Of a stretch of 64,000 nucleotides of DNA, positions 24,639 to 32,601 are shown piece after piece; position 1 is the stretch's first letter, and each line of letters begins with the position of its first letter. The stretch is from Actinocrinis sp035653575 (lineage in GTDB: Bacteria; Actinomycetota; Actinomycetes; Streptomycetales; Catenulisporaceae). Location of the stretch: the NCBI RefSeq assembly GCF_035653575.1, contig NZ_DASRBQ010000006.1, positions 11,108 to 75,107 on the forward strand, written 5' to 3'. Under the pieces are notes generated by a model. It was not told the origin of the DNA, made no database searches, and saw nothing but the letters and a program-made list of their open reading frames with translations. The translations under genes were made by a program, and so were the position numbers.

Positions 24639-27398
24639 TCAGTGGCCGGCGGCCTGCCAGTCGCGGCCGAAGCCGACCGAGACGTCGAGCGGCACCCGCA
24701 GCTCATAGGCGGAGCCCATCTCCCGGCGCACCAGCTGCTCGACCAGCTCGCGCTCCTCGTCGCAGACCTCGAGGACCAGTTCGTCGTGCACCTGCAGCAG
24801 CAGGCGCGACTTGAGCTGGTGCTCCCGCAGCGCGTCGTCCACCCGCAGCATGGCGACCTTGATGATGTCCGCCGCCGAGCCCTGGATCGGCGCGTTGAGG
24901 GCCATGCGCTCGGCCATCTGCCGCAGGTGCGGGTTGGTGGAGGTCAGGTCCGGCAGGTAGCGCCTTCTGCCGAGGACCGTCTGGGTGTAGCCGGTCTTGC
25001 GGGCCTCGTCGACGACCGCGCGCAGGTAGTCGCGGATGCCGCCGAAGCGCGCGAAGTAGTCCTCCATCATGTGGGTGGCCTCGGCGTTGCTCACACCGAG
25101 GTTCTGCGCGAGGCCGTACGCGGACTGCCCGTAGGCCAGGCCGTAGGAGACCGCCTTGACCTTGCGGCGCAGGTCTCCGGTGACCTCCCGGGGCGACACG
25201 TTCCACACCTTGGCCGCCACCGAGGAGTGCAGGTCCTCGCCCGAGTTGAACGCCTCGATCAGGCCCTCGTCGCCGGAGAGGTGCGCCATGATGCGCATCT
25301 CGATCTGGCTGTAGTCGGCCGTCATGAGGGTGTCGTATCCGGGGCCTGCGATGAAGGCCTTGCGAATGCGGCGGCCCTCCTCGGTGCGCACCGGGATGTT
25401 CTGCAGGTTCGGGTCCACCGAGGACAGCCGGCCGGTGGCGGCGACCATCTGATTGAACGTCGTATGGATGCGGCCGTCGTCCAGCACCGTCTTGACCAGG
25501 CCCTCGACCGTGGTGCGCAGCCGGTTCACGTCGCGGTGGCGCAGCAGGATGACCGGCAGCGGATGGTCGGTCTGGCCGGCCAGCCAGGTCAGCGCGTCGG
25601 CGTCGGTGGTGTAGCCGGTCTTGATCTTCTTCGTCTTCGGCAGCTTGAGCTGCTCGAACAGGATCTCCTGCAGCTGCTTGGGCGAGCCGAGGTTGAACTG
25701 GACGCCGGTGGCCGAGTGCGCTTCCTCCACCGCGTGTTTGACGTCCGCGGCGAAGCCGACTTCGAGATCGGACAGGTACTCACGGTCCGCGGCGATGCCG
25801 GCGCGCTCCATCCGGGCCAGCAGCAGGAGCAGCGGCAGTTCGACGTTACGCAGCAGGTTCTCGGCGGTCTGCTCGGACTCGGCGCGCCGGTCGAGTTCCT
25901 GCTCGAGGCGCGCGGACAGCTCGGTCAGTACGGAGGCGGCCCGCATCAGGCCGATCGGCGCCTCATCCTGCTCGCCGAGCACGTCGAGGGTCAGCTGGCC
26001 CTCCGGCTGGGCGCTGGTCAGCTCCCTGCCGAGGTACTGGCGGACCAGGTCGGCCAGCTCGGCGGTGCGCACGCCCGGCTGGACCAGGTACGCGGCCAGC
26101 GCGGTGTCCCCGCCGAGGCCCGCGAACGGGAAGCCGTGTTCGGCGAAGGCGAGGATCGGGCCCTTCGCGTCGTGCAGGATCTTGGGCTTGGCCGGGTCGG
26201 CGAGCAGCTTGCCGAGCGCGGCCTCGTCGGCGGGGTCGAGGCTGTCCGGGGTGAAGTAGGCGGCGTGCGCGTCGGCGGTGGCGAGGGCGATCGCGGTCAG
26301 CTGTCCGGCGCCGCGGCCCCAGCGGCCCTCGACCGCGATGCCGATCGGGTCGGCGCCGGCGGCGTGCTCGGCGAGCCAGGGGGCGAGCTCGCCGGTGAGC
26401 AGCACGGCGGTGTGCAGTTCGGGCTCGTCGTCGCGCGGGGCGCTCGTGTCGGGTTCCGGGGCGTCGAGGCCGAAGACGTCGTTCATCCGCGGGCGCAGGG
26501 CGCGAAACTCCAGCGTGGTGAACAGCTGGTCGACCGCGGCGGTGTCGGCGGCGGCACGGGCCAGGTCGGCGGGGCGCAGCTCGAGTTCGACGTGCCGGTC
26601 GAGCTCGGTGAGCAGCCGGTTGGTCTGCACCTGCTCAAGGTGCGCGCGCAGCGCCTCGCCGGCCTTGCCCTTGACCTCGTCGGCGCGCTCGGCCAGCTGC
26701 GCCAGGGATCCGAACTCGCGGATCCACTTGGCCGCGGTCTTCTCGCCGATGCCGGGGATCGAGGGCAGGTTGTCGGAGGGGTCGCCGCGCAGCGCCGCGA
26801 AGTCAGGGTACTGCTGCGGGGTGAGGCCGTACTTCTCCTCCACCGCCTCCGGGGTGAAGCGCACCAGGTCCGCCACCCCCTTGCGCGGGTAGAGCACGGT
26901 GATGTGGTCGGTCACCAGCTGCAGCGCGTCGCGGTCCCCGGTGACGATGGCGACGTCGAAGCCGTCGGCCGCGGCTTGGGTCGCCAGGGTCGCGATCAGG
27001 TCGTCCGCCTCCGAGCCGTCCTTGCGGAACACCGGGATATGCAGCGCGGTCAACAGTTCGCACAGCAGCTCGACCTGGCCGGCGAACTCCGGCGGAGCCG
27101 AAGCGCGCTGCGCCTTGTATGCCGGGAACAGCGTGGTGCGCTTGAGGGTCGCGCGGGAGACGTCGAAGGCCACGGCCAGGTGCGTCGGGGCCTCATCGCG
27201 CACCACGTTGATCAGCATCGAGGTGAAGCCGTAGATCGCGTTGGTGGACTGGCCGGTGGAGATGGTGAAGTTCTCCGCGGGCAGCGCGTAGAAGGCCCGG
27301 TAGGCCATGGAGTGGCCGTCGAGCAGGAGCAGCTTGCCACCCGCCGCGGACGCGCCCGCCGGGCCGGTGGTCGCCGTGCTCTGTCCGATCTCGCTCAC
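24639..27398 (-). CDS. polA: DNA polymerase I
   Basis: Polymerase of 919 aa that fills gaps and removes RNA primers in replication and repair. The N-terminal 5'-3' exonuclease (FEN) domain begins LLLLDGHSMAYRAFYALP and contains SDNLPSIPGIGEKTA. The central 3'-5' exonuclease-like domain lacks the acidic metal-binding residues (the Klenow DTE motif is replaced by IAVEGRW), so proofreading is probably absent, as in mycobacterial Pol I. Polymerase motifs A (DYSQIEMRIMAHLSGD), B (RRKVKAVSYGLAYGQ) and C (VHDELVLEV) are intact. I prefer GTG 27398, seven nt after GGGAG; ATG 27452 lacks a ribosome site. It converges on the Clp_N gene. Confidence 0.95.
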   Translation of the reverse strand: MSEIGQSTATTGPAGASAAGGKLLLLDGHSMAYRAFYALPAENFTISTGQSTNAIYGFTSMLINVVRDEAPTHLAVAFDVSRATLKRTTLFPAYKAQRASAPPEFAGQVELLCELLTALHIPVFRKDGSEADDLIATLATQAAADGFDVAIVTGDRDALQLVTDHITVLYPRKGVADLVRFTPEAVEEKYGLTPQQYPDFAALRGDPSDNLPSIPGIGEKTAAKWIREFGSLAQLAERADEVKGKAGEALRAHLEQVQTNRLLTELDRHVELELRPADLARAAADTAAVDQLFTTLEFRALRPRMNDVFGLDAPEPDTSAPRDDEPELHTAVLLTGELAPWLAEHAAGADPIGIAVEGRWGRGAGQLTAIALATADAHAAYFTPDSLDPADEAALGKLLADPAKPKILHDAKGPILAFAEHGFPFAGLGGDTALAAYLVQPGVRTAELADLVRQYLGRELTSAQPEGQLTLDVLGEQDEAPIGLMRAASVLTELSARLEQELDRRAESEQTAENLLRNVELPLLLLLARMERAGIAADREYLSDLEVGFAADVKHAVEEAHSATGVQFNLGSPKQLQEILFEQLKLPKTKKIKTGYTTDADALTWLAGQTDHPLPVILLRHRDVNRLRTTVEGLVKTVLDDGRIHTTFNQMVAATGRLSSVDPNLQNIPVRTEEGRRIRKAFIAGPGYDTLMTADYSQIEMRIMAHLSGDEGLIEAFNSGEDLHSSVAAKVWNVSPREVTGDLRRKVKAVSYGLAYGQSAYGLAQNLGVSNAEATHMMEDYFARFGGIRDYLRAVVDEARKTGYTQTVLGRRRYLPDLTSTNPHLRQMAERMALNAPIQGSAADIIKVAMLRVDDALREHQLKSRLLLQVHDELVLEVCDEERELVEQLVRREMGSAYELRVPLDVSVGFGRDWQAAGH

Positions 27399-27488
27399 TG
27401 CCGATACTCCCGTCTTCTCCACGGATGCGATCCTATGCGCTGGGTCCGACATCAACGGGCCCACGACGCGGAAAGGATGACCCGGCAC

Positions 27489-27920
27489 ATGGGCGAGGCG
27501 CGACTGCCTGAATACGAAGCGTTCCAGGACCTGGTACAGGATGTATACGCCACCGGTGGAACGCTGGGCGAGAAGCTGGGCATCCGCTTCACCGAGATCT
27601 CCGCGCAGCGGCTCGTGGCGACGATGCCGGTCGAGGGCAACACCCAGCCGGCCGGGCTGCTGCACGGCGGGGCCTCGGCGGCGCTGGCCGAGACGATGGG
27701 TTCCGTGGGAGCCGCGGTGCACGCGGGCCCCGGTTCGATGGTGGTCGGCGTGGAGATCAACGCGACGCACCACCGCTCCGCCCGCTCCGGCACCGTGACC
27801 GGCACGGCGACGCCGTTGTTCCTGGGCCGCTCGATGGCCACCTACGAGATCGTGATCACGGACGAGGACGGGCGCCGGATCTGCACGGCCCGGCTCAGCT
27901 GCCTCATTCGCAAACCGTGA
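27489..27920 (+). CDS. Hotdog-fold thioesterase (PaaI/YdiI-like)
   Basis: Acyl-CoA thioesterase of 143 aa with the PaaI-type motif GNTQPAGLLHGGASAALAETMGSVGA, where HGG and the following Glu line the active site. The strands VVGVEINATHHRSARSGTVTGTATPLFLGRSMATYEIVI complete the hotdog. Homologues that I know begin MGE, supporting ATG 27489; ATG 27477 is in frame but sits directly on the AAAGG. Divergent from polA with about 90 bp between starts. It probably hydrolyses aryl- or hydroxyacyl-CoA, or DHNA-CoA; sequence alone does not decide. Confidence 0.85.
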   Translation: MGEARLPEYEAFQDLVQDVYATGGTLGEKLGIRFTEISAQRLVATMPVEGNTQPAGLLHGGASAALAETMGSVGAAVHAGPGSMVVGVEINATHHRSARSGTVTGTATPLFLGRSMATYEIVITDEDGRRICTARLSCLIRKP

Positions 27921-27983
27921 TTTCCGTTACCTTAGCGACGATTCGGGACGCTACTGGCGTTAACTCCCCGGCTGTCGCATGCT

Positions 27984-28688
27984 GTGACCGTGAGAGTATC
28001 ACGAGAGCATAACGGATCAGCACCGAAGCTATATATCGAATTCGAGGACGACGAGGCGGCGAACGAGCCCGGCGAGGCGAAACTCGTCAGCGAGCGCGAG
28101 GTCATCGGCAGCCTCGCGCCCGGCCGCGCGAGGGTGTGGAGACCGCCACGCCGGGCTTGGACTTTGGCCGCGCTGCCGCCTCGTTACCGCAAGCTCGCCG
28201 TCGGCGCCGTCGTGCTGGCCGGCCTGACCGGGACCGTCAGCAACGCGCTGGTCGCGCAGGCGGCGCAGCGTCAGGCGGCGCGAGCAACGGTCACGGTCTT
28301 GGACGCGGCCTACTCACCGAGCGCGGACGACCAGAGCCTCAACTTGCTCATCGATCTCGCGGACACGGGCAACGGCGCCGTGACGGTCACTCAGCTCGAG
28401 GCGCGCCAGTCCGATCTGAGTTTGAGCTACATCGGAAGCCCGGTGAGCCTCAACCGCACCCAGCAGCTGGAGGTCACGCTCTCCGGCGCCTACGACTGCT
28501 CCGCGGGCACGCCGGACAGCGCCGCTTCGACCAAGCCGGACGCGCAGCCGGGCGTGCTGCACATGACCGTGCGCAGCGTCCAGGGCAACGTGACCTCGGC
28601 GGATGTTCCGCTCCCGGCGAACGCGCTGCTGCCCGACCACTGGCGGAGCGGCCGGGCAGCGTATTGCGCGATGCTGTGGGACAACTGA
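27984..28688 (+). CDS. Membrane-anchored protein of unknown function (IEFEDD family, copy 1)
   Basis: I do not recognise a named family. The 234-aa product has an acidic cytoplasmic N-terminus with KLYIEFEDDEAANEP (residues 15-29), a single membrane helix (about 71-90, VGAVVLAGLTGTVSNALVAQ) and an extracytoplasmic domain of ~145 residues. That domain is strand-rich and contains two cysteines (YDCSAG and AAYCAML), possibly a disulfide. The start is GTG 27984. A second protein with the same plan and the same IEFEDD element lies at 30153-30968, beyond the GH8 gene. The domain size and pattern suggest an immunoglobulin-like sandwich; this is inference. Confidence 0.65.
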   Translation: MTVRVSREHNGSAPKLYIEFEDDEAANEPGEAKLVSEREVIGSLAPGRARVWRPPRRAWTLAALPPRYRKLAVGAVVLAGLTGTVSNALVAQAAQRQAARATVTVLDAAYSPSADDQSLNLLIDLADTGNGAVTVTQLEARQSDLSLSYIGSPVSLNRTQQLEVTLSGAYDCSAGTPDSAASTKPDAQPGVLHMTVRSVQGNVTSADVPLPANALLPDHWRSGRAAYCAMLWDN

Positions 28689-28696
28689 CGAGGCGT

Positions 28697-28725
28697 CAGG
28701 TAATTGCCCCTTTTGAGGGGACCTG
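28697..28725. terminator. Weak bidirectional hairpin between convergent genes
   Basis: CAGGT...ACCTG outer arms (28697-28701, 28721-28725) and a CCCCT-TTTG-AGGGG inner hairpin form a bulged stem in the 41-bp gap between the IEFEDD gene and the convergent GH8 gene. Confidence 0.4.
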
Positions 28726-28729
28726 TACG

Positions 28730-29989
28730 TTAGGCGACCGGGTTCCAGTAGTCGCCCGCCATCACGATGTACACGAGCATCTTGATGGTCTGGCCGTAGT
28801 ACCCGTCGCCGAACGGGTTGGTGGCCAGGTAGTTCCACAGCGTGTCGGTCCAGGCCTGGTCCCCCGCCGCCATCGCGGCCGGACCCACCGAGTCGCCGGC
28901 CTCCTCCGCCTGGTCGCTCGTCGAATAGGCCGTGCAGCCGAGTTTGATGTGCGGGTACACGTTCTGCGGGTTGCCGCCGGAGACCTTCTTCGCGCAGGCC
29001 GACCACTTCTTGGCGTCGTTGTAGGCCACTGACGCCGTCGACGCGCCATAGAGCAGCGCGTCGGTACCCATGTGCCACGGGACCCGGATGGAGTTGTAGC
29101 CGACGATGTTGTCCGGCTGGTCCTCCTGGTAGTTGGCGGGCGCGGGCTTCGGGCTGGTGGTGTTCGCGTTGACCACGAAGTCGGAGAGCAGGCCGTAGGT
29201 CGGCGAGTACGACGCGGTGAACTCGGAGACGATCGCCTCGGTGCGCGAGACCACCTTCGCCCAGTCGTGCGCGGTGTCGTACGCGGCGAACGCGCGCAGG
29301 TGATCGAGCATCATGTCGCTGGGCCGGGTGTCGGTGCTCGGGCCGTCGTCCTCGCACTTGAGGTGGCCGTCGGAGGTCACGTCGTGCGCGTAGATGTTGG
29401 CCAGCCAGGTCTTCGCGGCCGAGGTGTAGCCGCCCCACTGCTTGTCCGCGAGGATCAGGCCGTAGCCGACGTCGAGGTCGCCGTCGGTGGCGGCGTCGGG
29501 CGTGCCGCTGTCGGCGTACTTGCAGGTCTTGCCGTCCAGCTGCCACTGCATCAGGCCGTACTGATCCTCGTGGTCCTTGACCAGCTGCCACAGGCCGTTG
29601 AACTCGGTCTGCGCGTTGGCGTCGTACCCGGCCATCAGCGGCACGATGTTCATGCCGTAGCCCTGGCCTTCGGAGACCGGGCCGTTGTTAGGCGCGTCGC
29701 CGTCGCCCTTGGTCGACACGTAGTACTCGTTCGAGGCGCAGCCGTGTACCAGGTAGGTCGACTTCCAAGCGTTGTACGCGGCCTCGACCTTGGCGTCCTT
29801 CGTGGACTGAGACGCCGACGGCGTGACGCCGACCTTGTAGGTGACGTGTGTGGGGAAGGCGTGCGTGGGTGTAGCGGCTTGTGCGCCGGTCGCCGCGAGG
29901 CCGATCATGCATCCGGCAGCTGCGGTTACCGCGGTCGTCGCCGCGATGAACCGGTGCTGCGCGAGATACGCCATGGTGCGCGAAGCCAT
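28730..29989 (-). CDS. Secreted glycoside hydrolase family 8 enzyme
   Basis: Exported glycosidase of 419 aa, within the normal GH8 length. A signal peptide (hydrophobic core about 14-34, cleavage near AQA-A) precedes the (alpha/alpha)6 domain. The GH8 motif SEGQGYGMNIVPLMAG contains the general acid Glu107, and ATDGDLDVGYGL (Asp169, Asp171) is the second signature. GH8 members cleave cellulose, chitosan, lichenan or xylan; the base residue defining the subfamily cannot be placed by eye. AAGGAG nine nt upstream supports ATG 29989. It is flanked by two membrane-anchored unknown proteins. Confidence 0.88.
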   Translation of the reverse strand: MASRTMAYLAQHRFIAATTAVTAAAGCMIGLAATGAQAATPTHAFPTHVTYKVGVTPSASQSTKDAKVEAAYNAWKSTYLVHGCASNEYYVSTKGDGDAPNNGPVSEGQGYGMNIVPLMAGYDANAQTEFNGLWQLVKDHEDQYGLMQWQLDGKTCKYADSGTPDAATDGDLDVGYGLILADKQWGGYTSAAKTWLANIYAHDVTSDGHLKCEDDGPSTDTRPSDMMLDHLRAFAAYDTAHDWAKVVSRTEAIVSEFTASYSPTYGLLSDFVVNANTTSPKPAPANYQEDQPDNIVGYNSIRVPWHMGTDALLYGASTASVAYNDAKKWSACAKKVSGGNPQNVYPHIKLGCTAYSTSDQAEEAGDSVGPAAMAAGDQAWTDTLWNYLATNPFGDGYYGQTIKMLVYIVMAGDYWNPVA

Positions 29990-30152
29990 CTGCTCGCTCC
30001 TTGAGGGTATGCGCCCGGAATCGCGCCGCACGCCGGGCCGTCCAAGACTCAAGTTAGATAACTTTCCTAACTCGCTCGCTTAGCTTCGCGGCGGAGCGGA
30101 ACTCTGTCAAGGGGCGTTCCACAGCAGCCGCTTACATCGGACACTGGACTGC

Positions 30153-30968
30153 ATGAGGCGCAAGGCTGGCGGTCAGACGGCGGAACCGCGCGGCTTCGGC
30201 CGGACGAACCGCGGCGGTGAGCGAAGCGCTCGATCCGGGGCGGAAACCGGGTCCGGCTATGAGATCGCGGTGGATGACATCGAGCCGTACGGTCACGACC
30301 GCGACCGCATACAGGCACACGACGAGGACGCGCAGGGCGCACTGGAGATCGAGTTCGAGGACGACAACAGCCCAGCAACGCCCCTCTCCCCCGCCGGCCG
30401 CTCTCGTGACCTGCGTCCGGCCGCGATGACCACACTCGCCGTCGCGGTGCTCGGCGCGGCGCTATGGGCGACGCATGGCACGACGGCGCCCGCCCCGAAC
30501 GTCCCGCTCCACCTCGCGACGATCGCCCCGCCGCCGGACTACGCCGCCTTCAGCGTCACCGTCGCATACCGCGACGCGTACATCGTCTCCGTGCCGCAGC
30601 GCAGGATCGACGTCAATCTGCGCGTCACGCCGGTGCGGGGCGCGAGCGTGCGGATCATCGCCTACTACGTGAGCGAGAACGGCGTGACGGCACGCGCCGA
30701 CCCGCCGCCGTCTGTCGCGCCGCTGCCCCCGGCAGGCGCGAACGTGCGGCTGGAGCTCACCGTGACGAACTGCGCCACGGTCCCCATCGGCGAGTCGATG
30801 GGCTTCGTGGACGTGGTCGCGGACGGCCCGGCCGGCGTCATCGACCGGTTCACCATCCTCGGTGAGCGGTACTCCCTCGACCTGGCCGACTTGCTGCGGC
30901 AGGTGTGCCCCGGCCGCGCGAGCAGTCAGGCCCCGCACACGATCGGTGTGGTCGTGGCAGGGTCCTGA
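30153..30968 (+). CDS. Membrane-anchored protein of unknown function (IEFEDD family, copy 2)
   Basis: Unrecognised 271-aa protein. A charged cytoplasmic N-terminus includes ALEIEFEDDNSPATP (about residues 63-77), then one membrane helix (about 92-108, TTLAVAVLGAALWATHG) and an extracytoplasmic region of ~160 residues. That region is strand-rich (IDVNLRVTPVRGASVRIIAYYV) and has two cysteines (VTNCAT and RQVCPGR). The plan and the acidic IEFEDD element mirror the protein at 27984-28688. The gene is divergent from the GH8 gene, 163 bp apart. Possible roles include a cell-surface glycan-binding protein or a sensor paired with the glycosidase; no motif proves either. Confidence 0.62.
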   Translation: MRRKAGGQTAEPRGFGRTNRGGERSARSGAETGSGYEIAVDDIEPYGHDRDRIQAHDEDAQGALEIEFEDDNSPATPLSPAGRSRDLRPAAMTTLAVAVLGAALWATHGTTAPAPNVPLHLATIAPPPDYAAFSVTVAYRDAYIVSVPQRRIDVNLRVTPVRGASVRIIAYYVSENGVTARADPPPSVAPLPPAGANVRLELTVTNCATVPIGESMGFVDVVADGPAGVIDRFTILGERYSLDLADLLRQVCPGRASSQAPHTIGVVVAGS

Positions 30969-31000
30969 CCGCTCGGCGCGGGGCCTGGCGACGGCGCGGG

Positions 31001-31714
31001 CTATTCCTCGCCGAGGTACGTCTTGCGCACCTGCTCGTCATGCAGCAGTTCCGAGCCGCGGCCGGACAGCGCGATGCGGCCGACCTCCAGCACGTGCCCC
31101 TCGTCCGCGAGCGAGAGCGCGGCCTGCGCGTTCTGCTCGACCAGCAGGATGGTCGTGCCGGCGGACTTGAGCTCCGCGATGGTGTCCATGATCTGCTTCA
31201 TCATGATCGGCGAGAGGCCCATGGACGGCTCGTCGAGCATGAGCAGCCGCGGCTTGCACATCAGCGCCCTGGCCATGGCGAGCATCTGCTGCTCGCCGCC
31301 GGAGAGCGTGCCCGCGGCCTGGGACCGCCGCTCGCCGAGGATCGGGAACATCGTGTACGCCCTGGACACGTCGTCCGCGATGCCCGGCGCGTCCTTGCGC
31401 AGGTACGCACCGAGCAGCAGGTTCTCCTCGATGGTCATGCGCGGGAAGATGTGCCGCCCCTCCGGGGAGTGGGCGAGCCCGAGCTCGACGATCTGGTGCG
31501 CCGGGGTGTTCTGGATCGGCTTGCCCTCGAAGGTGATCGAGCCCGCCGAGGGCCGCAGCAGCCCGGAGATGGTGCGCAGGGTCGTGGTCTTGCCGGCGCC
31601 GTTCGTGCCGATCAGGGTGACGACCTGGCCCTGCTCCACGGAGAAGCTGATGCCCTTGACGGCCTCGATCTTGCCGTAGGCGACGTGCAGGTCGTGGACC
31701 TCCAACAGGGCCAT
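31001..31714 (-). CDS. livF: Branched-chain amino-acid ABC importer ATPase LivF
   Basis: ATPase of 237 aa: Walker A LIGTNGAGKTTT, LivF segment SPEGRHIFPRMTIEENL, signature LSGGEQQML, Walker B LLMLDEPSMGLSPI and H-loop ILLVEQNAQ. It is the last gene of the second Liv cassette. The ATG overlaps the livG stop by one base (TGATG). The cassette has the standard order livK, livH, livM, livG, livF, and the high similarity to classical Liv proteins makes branched-chain amino acids the likely cargo. Confidence 0.93.
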   Translation of the reverse strand: MALLEVHDLHVAYGKIEAVKGISFSVEQGQVVTLIGTNGAGKTTTLRTISGLLRPSAGSITFEGKPIQNTPAHQIVELGLAHSPEGRHIFPRMTIEENLLLGAYLRKDAPGIADDVSRAYTMFPILGERRSQAAGTLSGGEQQMLAMARALMCKPRLLMLDEPSMGLSPIMMKQIMDTIAELKSAGTTILLVEQNAQAALSLADEGHVLEVGRIALSGRGSELLHDEQVRKTYLGEE

Positions 31715-32601
31715 CAGGAGGCCGTCCCTTCGTCCTCGCCGGCCGCGCGCACCGTGGCGCCGTCGCCGTCGCCGGCCGCGCCGCGGTCCGCGGCGTCATC
31801 CTCGTACGGCGTGCCGAGGTACGCCGCGATGACCCGCTCGTCCGCGCGGACCACCTCGGGCGTGCCCTCGACCAGCTTGCGGCCCTGCACCAGCACCGCG
31901 ACCCGGTCGCAGAGGCCGAAGATGAACCGCATGTCGTGCTCGATCACCACCACGGCCAGGCCGCGCTCGCGGATCTTGAACACGACTTCCTGGGTGGCCC
32001 TGGTCTCCTGCGGGTTCATGCCCGCGGTCGGCTCGTCGAGCAGGATCAGGCCCGGGTCGCTGGCCATCGCCCGGGCGATCTCCAGCTTGCGCTGGTCGCC
32101 GTAGGGCAGGTTGCGGGCCAGCGAGTTCGCGTGCCTGCCGATGCCGAGGAAGTCCAGCAGCTCGCGGGCGTTGTCCCGGGACTCGCGCTCGGCCGACCGG
32201 TAGCGCGGGCCGCGCCCGATCGCCGAGAACAGCCCCTCCTTGGTGCGGCAGTGCCGGCCGACCATGACGTTCTCGAGCACGGTCATGTTCGCGAACAGCC
32301 GGATGTTCTGGAAGGTGCGCGCGATGCCCGCCTGGGTCACCCGGTAGGGCTTGGCGGGCAGCACCGCGCCCTTGTACCGCACCTCGCCAGAGGTGGGCAC
32401 GTAGAGACCGGTCAGGCAGTTGAAGAAGGTGGTCTTGCCGGCGCCGTTCGGACCGATCAGACCGACGATCTCCCGGTCGCCGACGGTCAGGTCCACGCCG
32501 TCGACGGCGGTCAGCCCGCCGAACCGCATGGTCACGCCGCGCGCTTCGAGCACCGCGGTGCCGACTCGGTCGGCCGGCTCGGTGGTCGTCAGGGTGGTCA
32601 T
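31714..32601 (-). CDS. livG: Branched-chain amino-acid ABC importer ATPase LivG
   Basis: ATPase of 295 aa: Walker A IGPNGAGKTTFFNCLTG, GIARTFQNIRLFANMTVLENVMVGRH, signature region LPYGDQRKLEIARAMAS, Walker B LILLDEPTAGMNPQE and H-loop VVVIEHDMRFIFGLCD. These are all canonical for LivG. The start overlaps the livM stop by 4 nt. An acidic Gly/Asp-rich tail of ~25 residues is the only unusual part. Confidence 0.93.
   Translation of the reverse strand: MTTLTTTEPADRVGTAVLEARGVTMRFGGLTAVDGVDLTVGDREIVGLIGPNGAGKTTFFNCLTGLYVPTSGEVRYKGAVLPAKPYRVTQAGIARTFQNIRLFANMTVLENVMVGRHCRTKEGLFSAIGRGPRYRSAERESRDNARELLDFLGIGRHANSLARNLPYGDQRKLEIARAMASDPGLILLDEPTAGMNPQETRATQEVVFKIRERGLAVVVIEHDMRFIFGLCDRVAVLVQGRKLVEGTPEVVRADERVIAAYLGTPYEDDAADRGAAGDGDGATVRAAGEDEGTAS

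Noticed and set aside
24486..27488. Very long plus-strand open frame antisense to polA, continuous with the hotdog thioesterase
   Set aside because: It lies entirely opposite the well-conserved DNA polymerase I gene, reads as low-complexity Arg/Gly/Leu protein, and only its last ~143 codons have a recognisable fold. It is a GC-bias shadow.
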